A stretch of 64,000 bases of DNA from Mediterranea massiliensis (GCA_015060695.1 SUYA01000005.1:62001-126000); one strand, 5' to 3'. Positions 32,382 through 41,163 are shown, counted from the stretch's first letter. Notes: a model not told the origin generated them from the letters alone. Numbers and translations are program-made.

Positions 32382-32439
32382 GGAGAAACTTTTTTTATAA
32401 ACCTCGAAGTTCGCTACAGCCACTTCCTTCTTTTTTAGT

Positions 32440-33186
32440 ATGAAAAACATCGTAATTGCTGCCGGTTACGCCACCCGTCTGGGCGCACTGACGCAGAATT
32501 TCCCCAAGCCCCTGTTAAAGATAGGGGATAACACTATATTGGGACGCATGCTCGATGACATCGACCGCATTCCTGAGATAGATGAACACCTCATCATCAC
32601 CAACCACAAGTTCGCCCACATCTTCGAAGAATGGGCAAGCGAACAACACTATACCAAACCCGTCACCATCGTCGATGACGGTACCGAGAGCAACGACACC
32701 CGGTTAGGAGCCGTATGCGACCTGCTCTTTGCCATGGAGAAGCAGCAGATAAACGACGACCTGTTGGTGGTGGCCGCCGATAACCTGCTATTCTTCACCT
32801 TTGCCGACTTTGTTAAGTTCGCCAAAGAAAAGAACAGCTCCTGCATCATCTGCCACGAGCAGAAAGAAATCAGCAAACTGCAACGCACCGGCGTAGTGGT
32901 ACTCGACGAAAACAATCGAGTCATCAACATGGAAGAGAAACCGGAAACCCCCAAATCCACTTGGGCCGTTCCCCCCTTCTATATCTACCTGAAGAAAGAC
33001 CTCGACTTAGTGCGGTATGCCGTGAAGAACGGTTGCGGCAAAGACGCCCCCGGCAACCTGGCCCACTACCTCTGCGACCACACCACGATGTACGCCTGGC
33101 CGATGGCCGGAACCGGCGAGAACCTCCGTTTCGACATCGGTTCCTTAGATACCTATAAAGAAGCCTGCGAGAAATATGGAAAATAA
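32440..33186 (+). CDS. Sugar-1-phosphate nucleotidyltransferase
   Basis: 248 residues of the NTP_transferase fold. The nucleotide-binding start is IAAGYATRLGALTQNFPKPL (the GxGTRL...KP motif in variant form), followed by DDLLVVAADNLLFF (metal-binding DN) and VINMEEKPETPKS. The C-terminal part is short, as in the small single-domain enzymes. The next two genes are a galacturonokinase-like GHMP kinase (11-base overlap) and a UDP-uronate epimerase-like protein, so the likely job is to turn the sugar-1-phosphate made by the kinase into a UDP- or other NDP-sugar. The exact nucleotide and sugar are inference. Confidence 0.85.
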   Translation: MKNIVIAAGYATRLGALTQNFPKPLLKIGDNTILGRMLDDIDRIPEIDEHLIITNHKFAHIFEEWASEQHYTKPVTIVDDGTESNDTRLGAVCDLLFAMEKQQINDDLLVVAADNLLFFTFADFVKFAKEKNSSCIICHEQKEISKLQRTGVVVLDENNRVINMEEKPETPKSTWAVPPFYIYLKKDLDLVRYAVKNGCGKDAPGNLAHYLCDHTTMYAWPMAGTGENLRFDIGSLDTYKEACEKYGK

Positions 33187-34327
33187 CTACCAATACCACA
33201 TATTCAGCCCCTACCGTGTCTGCCCCTTGGGTGCCCATGTCGATCACCAACACGGCCTTGTCACCGGCTTTGCCATCAATAAAGGCATCGACCTTTGGTT
33301 CAATGTGCGAGAAGACTCCCAGGTCAACCTCACCTCACGCAGCTTCGACGGCGACGTCCACTTCGACATATCCCGCCGTACCGAAGTAAAAGAGAAACAC
33401 TGGGGCGACTACGCCCGCGGTGCCAAATACGCCCTGAAGAAACGCTTCGAACTCACCTACGGCATCGACGGTGTACTTCAAGGCTCCCTACCCGTAGGCG
33501 GCCTCAGCTCCTCCGCTGCCGTTCTGATAGCCTATGTGATGGCCTTTGCCAAAGCCAACCACATCAAGTTGCAACCCTTCGAAGTAGTACAGATAGCCTC
33601 CGAAGCCGAACGCGAATACATCGGCCTGAATAACGGCCTGCTCGACCAGGCCTGCATCGCCTTAGGCAAGCAAGACGGCCTCCTGTTCCTGGATTGCGAC
33701 AGCAACGAATGGCGCATCATCAAGAAGAACCCCCGTATGCCCGACTTTGAAATCGGCATCTTCTTCAGCGGGCTGACCCGAAGCTTAGTCAACTCCGACT
33801 ACAACCTGAGAGTCTTCGAGTGCAAGACCGCCGCCTGGAACATGCTTGCCTACCAGCAGCAACCCCTCAAAACCTTCGAGAAGACCTACCTTCGCGACAT
33901 TCCTAAGGAAACCTTCGACAACACCCGCGACATGATGCCCTTGCGCTTTGCCAAGCGCGCCTCCCACTTCTATAGCGAGTACCGTCGCGTCCGTCAAGGC
34001 GTCACCGCCTGGGAGAGCGGTAACCTCCAACTCTTCGGCAAGCTCTCATTCGACAGTTGCGAAAGCTCCATCCATAACTACGAATGCGGCAGCCCCGAAC
34101 TCATCAGCATCTATAACATCATGCGCCCCCTTCAAGGCATCTATGGCGGTCGTTTCTCCGGTGCCGGCTTCAAAGGTGCCGTTATAGCCCTGGTTGATCC
34201 CCGATACAAAGACGCGATAGAAAAGGAACTCACCGAACAATACCTGAAAGAATACCCCGAATACAAAGAAACCTTCCAAGTATTCTGGGTAAAACCCGAC
34301 GATGGTGCAAGATTCATAAAAAAATAA
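33176..34327 (+). CDS. GHMP kinase, galacturonokinase/galactokinase-like
   Basis: 383 residues. The N-terminal signature SPYRVCPLGAHVDHQHG replaces the GalK signature (GRVNLIGEHTDY) and closely resembles plant galacturonokinase ('SPYRICPLGAHIDHQGG', from memory). The ATP loop is LPVGGLSSSAAVLIAY, and the third motif GGRFSGAGFKGAVIAL is near residue 325. GHMP kinases phosphorylate the anomeric hydroxyl of sugars; here the likely product is galacturonic acid-1-phosphate or a related sugar-1-phosphate. It overlaps the nucleotidyltransferase gene and lies 11 bases before the epimerase, forming a tight trio for nucleotide-sugar salvage. Confidence 0.85.
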   Translation: MENNYQYHIFSPYRVCPLGAHVDHQHGLVTGFAINKGIDLWFNVREDSQVNLTSRSFDGDVHFDISRRTEVKEKHWGDYARGAKYALKKRFELTYGIDGVLQGSLPVGGLSSSAAVLIAYVMAFAKANHIKLQPFEVVQIASEAEREYIGLNNGLLDQACIALGKQDGLLFLDCDSNEWRIIKKNPRMPDFEIGIFFSGLTRSLVNSDYNLRVFECKTAAWNMLAYQQQPLKTFEKTYLRDIPKETFDNTRDMMPLRFAKRASHFYSEYRRVRQGVTAWESGNLQLFGKLSFDSCESSIHNYECGSPELISIYNIMRPLQGIYGGRFSGAGFKGAVIALVDPRYKDAIEKELTEQYLKEYPEYKETFQVFWVKPDDGARFIKK

Positions 34328-34338
34328 ATAAGAAAAAT

Positions 34339-35403
34339 ATGCTACCCTATAACGTTTCATTAGAAAACAAAACCATCTTGGTAACCGGTGCCGCCGGCTT
34401 CATTGGCAGCAACTTGGTCAAACGCCTCTTTCAAGAGGTACCAAACATAAAAATCATCGGCATCGACAACCTTACCGACTACTACGATGTCAACCTCAAG
34501 TACGAACGCCTGAAAGAGATAGAAACATCAGACGGTGATTGGAGCTTTGTGCAAGCCTCTATAGCAGACAAAGAAGCATTGGAGAAGATATTCAAGGAAA
34601 ATCAGATATCCGTAGTGGTAAACCTCGCAGCCCAAGCCGGTGTACGCTACTCCATCACCAATCCCGATGCCTACATAGAGAGCAACCTCATTGGCTTCTA
34701 CAACATCCTCGAAGCCTGCCGCCATCACGAAGTAGAACATCTGGTCTATGCCAGCTCCTCCTCCGTCTATGGCAGCAATAAGAAAGTCCCCTACAGCACC
34801 GACGACAAAGTCGATAACCCCGTCTCCTTGTATGCCGCCACCAAGAAGAGCAACGAGCTGATGGCCCACGCCTACAGTAAACTCTATAACATCCCCAGTA
34901 CCGGCCTACGCTTCTTCACCGTCTATGGCCCTGCCGGCCGTCCCGACATGGCCTACTTCGGCTTTACGAACAAACTCCGTGAAGGCAAGAGCATCCAAAT
35001 CTTCAACTACGGCCATTGCCAGAGAGACTTCACCTATGTCGATGACATTGTCGAAGGCATTGTCCGCATCATGCAACACGCCCCGGAGAAAGAGACCGGC
35101 GAAGATGGCCTACCCATCCCACCCTATAAAGTATATAACATCGGCAACAACAGCCCGGAGAACCTGTTAGATTTCGTAACCATCCTTCAGGAAGAACTCA
35201 TTTCCGCCAAAGTCCTTCCGTCCGATTACGACTTCGAATCCCACAAAGAGTTGGTAGCGATGCAACCCGGCGATGTCCCCGTGACCTACGCCGACACCAC
35301 CGCTTTGGAAGCAGACTTCGGCTATAAGCCCAGCACCCCCTTGCGCACCGGCCTACGAGCCTTTGCACAGTGGTATGCCAAGTATTACGGAACGAAATTA
35401 TAA
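34339..35403 (+). CDS. NAD-dependent nucleotide-sugar epimerase, UDP-glucuronate 4-epimerase-like
   Basis: 354 residues of the extended short-chain dehydrogenase family. NAD-binding motif VTGAAGFIGSNLVKRL near residue 16; catalytic SSSSVYG and YAATKKSNELMAHAY (Tyr-Lys pair); GLRFFTVYGPAGRPDMAY matches UDP-glucuronate 4-epimerases (the 'GPxGRPDMA' motif). It would interconvert UDP-glucuronate and UDP-galacturonate. Together with the kinase and nucleotidyltransferase it suggests uronic acids in the capsule. Confidence 0.88.
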   Translation: MLPYNVSLENKTILVTGAAGFIGSNLVKRLFQEVPNIKIIGIDNLTDYYDVNLKYERLKEIETSDGDWSFVQASIADKEALEKIFKENQISVVVNLAAQAGVRYSITNPDAYIESNLIGFYNILEACRHHEVEHLVYASSSSVYGSNKKVPYSTDDKVDNPVSLYAATKKSNELMAHAYSKLYNIPSTGLRFFTVYGPAGRPDMAYFGFTNKLREGKSIQIFNYGHCQRDFTYVDDIVEGIVRIMQHAPEKETGEDGLPIPPYKVYNIGNNSPENLLDFVTILQEELISAKVLPSDYDFESHKELVAMQPGDVPVTYADTTALEADFGYKPSTPLRTGLRAFAQWYAKYYGTKL

Positions 35404-35419
35404 TATTCACTTAATAAAC

Positions 35420-35968
35420 ATGAACATAATACAAACCGCTCTTGATGGTGTACTTATCATCGAGCCAAACCTCTTTAAGGATAGCCGAGGTTACTTTTTC
35501 GAAAGCTACTCCCAGCGTGAATTTACAGAGAAAGTAGCCTCTATTACCTTTGTGCAAGATAACGAAAGCATGTCCTCTTACGGTGTGATGCGCGGTCTGC
35601 ATTTCCAACGTCCCCCTTTCACCCAAAGCAAGTTAGTGCGTTGCGTAAAAGGAGCCGTATTAGATGTAGCCGTCGATATCCGAAAAGACAGCCCCACCTA
35701 CGGTCAACATGTAGCCGTAGAACTGACTGAAGACAACCATCGCCAGTTTTTTATTCCAAAAGGCTTTGCTCATGGCTTTGCTGTGTTGAGCGACACCGCC
35801 GTTTTTCAATACAAATGTGATGAATTTTATCATCCCGAAGCCGATGGCGGTATCTCTCTGATGGATGAAACCCTCGGTATCAACTGGCAAATCCCGATGG
35901 ATAAAGCCATATTGAGTGAGAAAGATCTAAAACACCCCTGCCTAAAGGATTTTGATAGTCCGTTCTAA
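35420..35968 (+). CDS. rfbC: dTDP-4-dehydrorhamnose 3,5-epimerase
   Basis: 182 residues from ATG 35420 (frame extends to 35363 inside the previous gene). RmlC cupin pattern is clear: DSRGYFFESYSQREF, VMRGLHFQRPPFTQSKLVRC (catalytic His), VLDVAVDIRKDSPTYGQHV, FIPKGFAHGFAVLSDTAVFQ and YKCDEFYHPEADGGI (catalytic Tyr), ending LKDFDSPF. It turns dTDP-4-keto-6-deoxyglucose into the rhamnose-type intermediate. rfbA and rfbB lie 21 kb away at the end of the locus and rfbD is not in the window. Follows the epimerase by 16 bases. Confidence 0.92.
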   Translation: MNIIQTALDGVLIIEPNLFKDSRGYFFESYSQREFTEKVASITFVQDNESMSSYGVMRGLHFQRPPFTQSKLVRCVKGAVLDVAVDIRKDSPTYGQHVAVELTEDNHRQFFIPKGFAHGFAVLSDTAVFQYKCDEFYHPEADGGISLMDETLGINWQIPMDKAILSEKDLKHPCLKDFDSPF

Positions 35969-36028
35969 ACAATAATAACAGTCTTTGTTAATTTTGAGGA
36001 TTACTATGGTGTAAATGATACCTCTGAG

Positions 36029-36086
36029 CGGAGTTAACTCCGTAGGCGCACCGAACAAACTCCGTTCACGAGCCGAGTTAACTCGG
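36029..36086. repeat. Paired palindromes around GAGTTAACTC
   Basis: CGGAGTTAACTCCG at 36029-36042 and CCGAGTTAACTCGG at 36073-36086, both fully palindromic 14-mers whose starts are 44 bases apart. They share the 10-base core GAGTTAACTC with swapped flanks. Possible paired operators, or remnants of a repeat element. Confidence 0.5.
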
Positions 36087-36105
36087 TATAAACAGGCAGT
36101 AAACC

Positions 36106-36239
36106 ATGACAAGATGACAAGTATGACAACTTTTTCTATAAACTTATATATGTATATATAATATAAATATTAACATATATTAATACGTATATAATATATA
36201 TATTATAGAAAAAACATGTCACAGTTGTCATCCTGTCAT
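36106..36239. repeat. Long imperfect inverted repeat (MITE-like)
   Basis: Left arm 36106-36141 (ATGACAAGATGACAAGTATG...) pairs with right arm 36203-36239 (...GTTGTCATCCTGTCAT) with only a handful of mismatches. The centre is almost pure A/T (TATATATGTATATATAATAT). No coding capacity. Could be a mobile element remnant or a terminator-like barrier within the operon. Confidence 0.6.
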
Positions 36240-36436
36240 AGTTTTGTTGAGTGCTTGTAAAGAACAAACACTTCAGTTGTTAAGAACAAATAGTTCATAA
36301 ACAACCATTATGCTTCCTTCCTTGAAAGAACTTCACATGATGGTTATGTGGAAGGATATTTTAAAAAGTTGAAATATTAATAATACCTCATCACTACACA
36401 ACCAGCAACAGGTAGTTGTGTAAATCCATATTATCT

Positions 36437-37780
36437 ATGAACAGAAAAGAAGAACTCAAGAAGCAAATTCTTGATTTGACAAGAGAATACTATGCCGAAG
36501 TGCATGGTCAGAAGAAAGAGTTCGTTGCCGGTAAGACCTTCGTTAATTACGGAGGCCGTTACTTTGATGACGAAGAACTGGTAAATCTGGTTGATTCATC
36601 CCTTGATTTTTGGTTAACTGCCGGTCCTTGGGCGCATAAGTTTGAACACCGTTTAGCCGATTGGTTAGGTGTGAAACATTGTGCTCTGACCAATTCCGGT
36701 TCATCCGCCAATCTGTTGGCATTTTATACCTTAACTTCTCCTTTGTTGGGTGAACGTCGTATTCGTAAAGGCGATGAAGTAATAACTGTAGCAGCCGGTT
36801 TCCCTACTACAGTAACTCCCATTATTCAATTTGGTGCCATCCCCGTATTTGTTGATGTAACCATTCCTGAATATGAGATAGACGTTACGATGCTGGAAGA
36901 GGCATACAGTTCGAAAACCAAAGCCGTGATGATAGCCCACTCACTGGGGAATCCATTCAATTTAGAGGCCGTTAAAGCATTCTGTGAGAAACATGCTCTT
37001 TGGTTGATAGAAGACAATTGCGATTCTTTGGGTTCGGAGTACACCATCAATGGCGTGACAAAAAAGACCGGCACTTGGGGACATATCGGAACAAGTTCAT
37101 TCTATCCCCCTCACCATATGACTATGGGCGAAGGTGGTGCTGTCTATACCGATGACCCTTTGCTTGATCGCATAACCCGTTCATTCCGCGATTGGGGACG
37201 TGATTGTTGGTGTGTAGGTGGTGTGGACAACACCTGCAAATACCGTTTTACCAAACAATTTGGTGAACTTCCGGTAGGCTATGACCATAAATATGTCTAT
37301 TCACACTTTGGTTTCAACTTGAAAGTAACCGATATGCAGGCTGCTATCGGTTGTGCTCAGTTGGAAAAACTTGATAAAATAGTAGAAGCCCGTCGTCGTA
37401 ATTTCAAAACATTGCGTGACGGATTGGCAGGAACTCCCGGACTGATTCTTCCCGAACCTATCAAGAATTCCAATCCCAGTTGGTTTGGTTTTTTGATTTC
37501 AGTAAAAGAAGATGCCGGCTTTACCCGCAATGAACTCTCCGAGTACTTGGAAAGTAAGAAAATTCAGACTCGCAACTTATTTGCTGGTAACCTGTTGAAA
37601 CACCCAGTATTCAACGAGATGCGTGCTACAGGCGAAGGCTACCGAGTAGTGGGTGAATTGAAAGGCACCGATTTTGTCATGACTAATACCTTCTGGATAG
37701 GAGTCTATCCGGGCATGACAGAAGAAATGCTCCAGCATATGGTAGATACAATCAAGGAATTCTGTGCATCGCACACTTAA
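36437..37780 (+). CDS. rfbH: CDP-4-keto-6-deoxyglucose-3-dehydrase (E1), RfbH
   Basis: 447 residues from ATG 36437. It has the DegT/DnrJ aminotransferase fold, but the cofactor lysine is replaced by histidine in SFYPPHHMTMGEGGAV (H226/H227), the hallmark of the E1 dehydrase. Cysteines C257, C259 and C267 (CWC, then CKYRF) with C195 (EDNCDS) are in place to hold the [2Fe-2S] cluster. The enzyme removes the C3 hydroxyl from CDP-4-keto-6-deoxyglucose, using electrons from an E3 reductase, which is not seen nearby. First gene of the CDP-3,6-dideoxyhexose set (rfbH, rfbF, rfbG, epimerase, reductase). Confidence 0.93.
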   Translation: MNRKEELKKQILDLTREYYAEVHGQKKEFVAGKTFVNYGGRYFDDEELVNLVDSSLDFWLTAGPWAHKFEHRLADWLGVKHCALTNSGSSANLLAFYTLTSPLLGERRIRKGDEVITVAAGFPTTVTPIIQFGAIPVFVDVTIPEYEIDVTMLEEAYSSKTKAVMIAHSLGNPFNLEAVKAFCEKHALWLIEDNCDSLGSEYTINGVTKKTGTWGHIGTSSFYPPHHMTMGEGGAVYTDDPLLDRITRSFRDWGRDCWCVGGVDNTCKYRFTKQFGELPVGYDHKYVYSHFGFNLKVTDMQAAIGCAQLEKLDKIVEARRRNFKTLRDGLAGTPGLILPEPIKNSNPSWFGFLISVKEDAGFTRNELSEYLESKKIQTRNLFAGNLLKHPVFNEMRATGEGYRVVGELKGTDFVMTNTFWIGVYPGMTEEMLQHMVDTIKEFCASHT

Positions 37781-37795
37781 TAACAAGTTTATTCT

Positions 37796-38572
37796 ATGAA
37801 AGCTGTAATATTTGCTGGTGGTTTCGGAACTCGCTTGAGTGAAGCTACCACCCTTATTCCCAAGCCGATGGTAGAAATAGGTGGCAAGCCTATTCTTTGG
37901 CATATTATGAAAATTTATAGTCAATATGGTATCAATGAGTTTATTATCTGTTGTGGTTATAAACATTATGTAATCAAAGAATATTTTGCAAATTATTTTC
38001 GTCACAATTGTGATATGACTGTTAATCTTTCTGATAATTCTGTAGAAATACATGACAATCATTCTGAAAATTGGAAAGTGACTATGGTTGATACTGGACT
38101 TAATACAATGACAGGTGGTCGTTTGAAGCGAGTTCAAAAATACATTGGTGAAGAACGTTTTTGCTTGACTTATGGTGATGGAGTGACAGATTTAAATATT
38201 GCAGAAACTATATTTGCCCATGAGAAATCTGGAGCAGCAATATCTATGACAGTATATAAACCGGAAGGTCGTTTCGGATCTGTAGATATAGATTCTGAAA
38301 CAGGTATGGTTACGTCTTTTTTAGAAAAACCTAATGGCGATGGGAATTGGATAAATGCCGGTTTCTTTGTTTGTGAACCCGAAGTTTTTGATTATATTCC
38401 CAATGATGACACTGTCATTTTTGAGCGCCAACCTTTGGAACAATTAGTTGCAGACGGCAAGATGCATTCTTTTAAACACGATGGTTTTTGGAAACCTATG
38501 GATACTATGCGTGATAATCAAGTATTGAATGCAATGTGGGATAAGAATCAAGCACCTTGGAAAATTTGGTAA
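37796..38572 (+). CDS. rfbF: Glucose-1-phosphate cytidylyltransferase
   Basis: 258 residues, normal for RfbF. Signature GGFGTRLSEATTLIPKPMVE at the start, then IGGKPILWHIMKIYSQYGI, TYGDGVTDLNI, VYKPEGRFGSVDID, FLEKPNGDGNWINAGFFV and DGFWKPMDTMRDNQVLN. It makes CDP-glucose from CTP and glucose-1-phosphate, the first step towards CDP-linked 3,6-dideoxyhexoses. Sits 15 bases after rfbH and 5 bases before rfbG. Confidence 0.96.
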   Translation: MKAVIFAGGFGTRLSEATTLIPKPMVEIGGKPILWHIMKIYSQYGINEFIICCGYKHYVIKEYFANYFRHNCDMTVNLSDNSVEIHDNHSENWKVTMVDTGLNTMTGGRLKRVQKYIGEERFCLTYGDGVTDLNIAETIFAHEKSGAAISMTVYKPEGRFGSVDIDSETGMVTSFLEKPNGDGNWINAGFFVCEPEVFDYIPNDDTVIFERQPLEQLVADGKMHSFKHDGFWKPMDTMRDNQVLNAMWDKNQAPWKIW

Positions 38573-38577
38573 TAAGT

Positions 38578-39660
38578 ATGAACATCATAGATATATTCAA
38601 CAATTTCTATAAGGATAAACGAGTACTTGTAACTGGTCATACCGGTTTTAAAGGCTCATGGCTCTCTATCTGGCTCCACGAATTAGGTGCAGAAGTCATA
38701 GGTGTAGCTCTCGATCCACTTACGGAAAAGGATAACTTTGTCCTTTCAGGTATAGGCAATAAAATAAAGGCAGACATTAGGGCTGATATTCGCGATGGAA
38801 AACGGATGAAAGAGATTTTCGCTGAATACCAGCCGGAAATTGTCTTCCATTTAGCAGCCCAACCTTTAGTCCGTCTCAGTTATGAACAGCCCATAGAAAC
38901 CTACGAATCCAATGTCATGGGAACTATCCATGTGATGGAAGCAATCCGTTACACTCCCAGTGTAAAAGTTGGTGTAATGATAACAACGGATAAATGCTAT
39001 GATAACAAGGAGCAAATGAGAGGTTACAAGGAAGATGATCCATTGGGTGGTTACGACCCATATTCATCTTCTAAGGGAGCATGTGAAATAGCCATCCAAT
39101 CATGGCGTAGAAGTTTTTTCAATCCTAAGGATTATGGTAAGAAGCATACCGTTTCAATAGCTTCAGTAAGAGCCGGAAACGTAATAGGTGGCGGTGATTG
39201 GGCAAAAGATAGAATAATCCCTGATTGTATTCGTGCTTTAGAAGCAGGTGAAGATATAGCGATACGTTCACCCAAGGCAGTTCGTCCGTGGGAACATGTT
39301 TTAGAACCATTATCCGGTTATATGCTTCTTGCACAAAGAATGTGGGAGCACCCTACAGAATATTGTGAAGGATGGAACTTTGGTCCTGAAACAGAGGGAG
39401 TATCTACCGTATGGGAAGTAGCATCTGAATTGATTAAGAATTATGGTTCGGGCGAATTGAAGGATTCTTCTGACCCTAATGCTGTTCATGAAGCTAATTT
39501 GTTGATGCTTAATATCAACAAGGCAAAAAATCGCTTGGGATGGTATCCTCGTATGAATATGCAACAGTGTATAGAGTTGGTTGTGGATTGGTATAAGAGA
39601 TATCAAACAGAGGATGTCTATGAACTTTGTGTTGAAGAAATTAATAAGTTTTTGGGATAA
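38578..39660 (+). CDS. rfbG: CDP-glucose 4,6-dehydratase
   Basis: 360 residues from ATG 38578. Extended short-chain dehydrogenase: TGHTGFKGSWLSIWLHELG (NAD site in the RfbG form), HLAAQPLVRLSYEQPIETY, TTDKCYDNKEQMRGYKEDD, DPYSSSKGACEIAI (Tyr-Lys pair), RAGNVIGGGDWAKDRIIPD and RPWEHVLEPLSGYML. It converts CDP-glucose into CDP-4-keto-6-deoxyglucose. Its stop overlaps the next start (TAATG). Confidence 0.96.
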   Translation: MNIIDIFNNFYKDKRVLVTGHTGFKGSWLSIWLHELGAEVIGVALDPLTEKDNFVLSGIGNKIKADIRADIRDGKRMKEIFAEYQPEIVFHLAAQPLVRLSYEQPIETYESNVMGTIHVMEAIRYTPSVKVGVMITTDKCYDNKEQMRGYKEDDPLGGYDPYSSSKGACEIAIQSWRRSFFNPKDYGKKHTVSIASVRAGNVIGGGDWAKDRIIPDCIRALEAGEDIAIRSPKAVRPWEHVLEPLSGYMLLAQRMWEHPTEYCEGWNFGPETEGVSTVWEVASELIKNYGSGELKDSSDPNAVHEANLLMLNINKAKNRLGWYPRMNMQQCIELVVDWYKRYQTEDVYELCVEEINKFLG

Positions 39661-40196
39661 TGGAAATAATTGAGACAGGTTTTGATGGTCTATATATATT
39701 ACAGACTGTTAACTTTCAAGATAATAGAGGTGGATTTCAGAAACTATTTAATTTTGATTTCTTCAAGGAGAATGGATTGGATTGTGATTTTAAGGAATTT
39801 TATTACTCTGTAAATAAAAAAGGTGTTCGCAGAGGAATGCATTTTCAGATTCCACCCTATGACCATTCAAAAGTTGTTTATGTGAGTTGTGGCTGTATAT
39901 TGGATGTCTGTGTGGATATACGTAAAGGTTCAACAACCTATGGAAAATGTTTTTCTATAGAACTAGATGACCAAAAGGCGCAATACCTCTATATACCCAA
40001 AGGCTTTGCTCATGGATTTCTTTCTCTTGAAGAAGGAAGTATTGTCAACTATGCTCAAACCTCTTGTTATAATAAGGAATGCGATTGTGGTATACTTCAA
40101 GATTCTATTAGCTTTGACTGGGGAATTGAAAATCCTATTGCGTCTGGTCGTGACCTTCTCTTTCCAAAACTATCAGAATTTAATTCACCATTTTAA
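39660..40196 (+). CDS. RmlC-like sugar epimerase of the CDP-dideoxyhexose set
   Basis: 178 residues, cupin fold related to rfbC at 35420 but clearly divergent. Matching points are DNRGGFQKLFNFDFFKENG, GMHFQIPPYDHSKVVYV (His), ILDVCVDIRKGSTTYGK, IPKGFAHGFLSLEEGS, a Tyr in VNYAQTSCYNKECDCGI and the ending LSEFNSPF. The gene order after rfbG, followed by a reductase, resembles CDP-ascarylose synthesis, where the 5-epimerase AscE acts on CDP-4-keto-3,6-dideoxyglucose. That assignment is inference; simple dTDP-rhamnose 3,5-epimerase is the alternative. Confidence 0.8.
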   Translation: MEIIETGFDGLYILQTVNFQDNRGGFQKLFNFDFFKENGLDCDFKEFYYSVNKKGVRRGMHFQIPPYDHSKVVYVSCGCILDVCVDIRKGSTTYGKCFSIELDDQKAQYLYIPKGFAHGFLSLEEGSIVNYAQTSCYNKECDCGILQDSISFDWGIENPIASGRDLLFPKLSEFNSPF

Positions 40197-41116
40197 TGAT
40201 TACTATGAAGCGAGTTATAATAACAGGAGCAGATGGATTTGTTGGTAGTAATACTGTAGATTATTTTCTTCAAAAAGGTGTCGAGGTATTAGCAATTGAT
40301 ATTATAGATGTTCCGCGGAGATTAAAAAAACATAATTTATTGTCTTATCTATCTTGTGATATATCAGATAGAGTCTCAATATTGAAGAAAATTGAGAAAA
40401 ATTATTACGATACTTTTGTCCATTTTGCCTGGACTGGTTCTGCGGGTCCTCGGAGGGCGGATGCTAAGCTCCAAATAGATAATGCTTTCATAACATTAGA
40501 ATGTATGAAAATGGCGAAAGAACTAGGTTGTAAACGTTTTGTTTGTGCTGGAAGCATTATGGAAAATGAAATGGAATATGCTATTCATGAACAAGGATGT
40601 GCGCCTAGTACATCATATATGTATTCATTAGGAAAGTTAACTGCACATGGTCTTTGTAAGTCTTTGGCCAAGGAAATTGATATAGAACTTGTTTGGCCAA
40701 TTATTACAAATGCCTATGGAATTGGTGAATTTTCTCCACGTTTTGTTAATACAACTCTTCGAAAAATCATTAATAACGAGCCCCTTCAATTTACTTCTGC
40801 GGTACAAAACTATGATTTTGTATATATAACAGATGTAGCAAGAGCCTTTTATTTAATTTCAAAAAACGGGAAACCATTTTGTGAGTATATTGTAGGAAGT
40901 GGAAATGCTAGACCATTAAAAGAATTTATTATAGAAATGATTCATGGATGTGGTGCAACTAGCGAGCCTATTTTCGGTGATATCCCTTTTACAGGTGTAA
41001 ATCTTCCTTTGAGTATTTATGACACCTCAAATACAAAAAATGACACAGGTTTTGAGGCTTCAATATCTTTTGGAGATGGTACAAAAATGACAATGGATTG
41101 GCTTAAATGTCAGTGA
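40196..41116 (+). CDS. NAD(P)-dependent nucleotide-sugar reductase/epimerase
   Basis: 306 residues (ATG 40205 would give 303 and start MKRVIITGADGFVGSNT, the usual family form). Short-chain dehydrogenase with ITGADGFVGSNTVDYFLQKG, HFAWTGSAGPRRADAKLQ, YMYSLGKLTAHGLCKSLA (the Tyr-Lys pair in YSLGK) and WPIITNAYGIGEFSPRFVN. By its position at the end of the CDP-sugar genes it probably reduces the C4 ketone of the CDP-3,6-dideoxy intermediate, as AscF or RfbJ do. The G+C content drops from here on. Confidence 0.8.
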   Translation: MITMKRVIITGADGFVGSNTVDYFLQKGVEVLAIDIIDVPRRLKKHNLLSYLSCDISDRVSILKKIEKNYYDTFVHFAWTGSAGPRRADAKLQIDNAFITLECMKMAKELGCKRFVCAGSIMENEMEYAIHEQGCAPSTSYMYSLGKLTAHGLCKSLAKEIDIELVWPIITNAYGIGEFSPRFVNTTLRKIINNEPLQFTSAVQNYDFVYITDVARAFYLISKNGKPFCEYIVGSGNARPLKEFIIEMIHGCGATSEPIFGDIPFTGVNLPLSIYDTSNTKNDTGFEASISFGDGTKMTMDWLKCQ

Positions 41117-41163
41117 TAGAATATTTATGCTTGTTGGTCTTAATTTCATTGAGTAATATTTAG

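Larger units (their letters stand above)
35969..36436. other. 468-base gene-free gap inside the capsule locus
   Basis: Contains two related 14-bp palindromes (36029-36042 and 36073-36086), a 134-bp long-hairpin element (36106-36239) and a -7-like TAGTTTTG at 36239-36246 without a convincing -33. No gene. The base composition falls from about half G+C on the left to strongly A/T on the right, so this is a junction between two modules of the locus. Confidence 0.6.
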
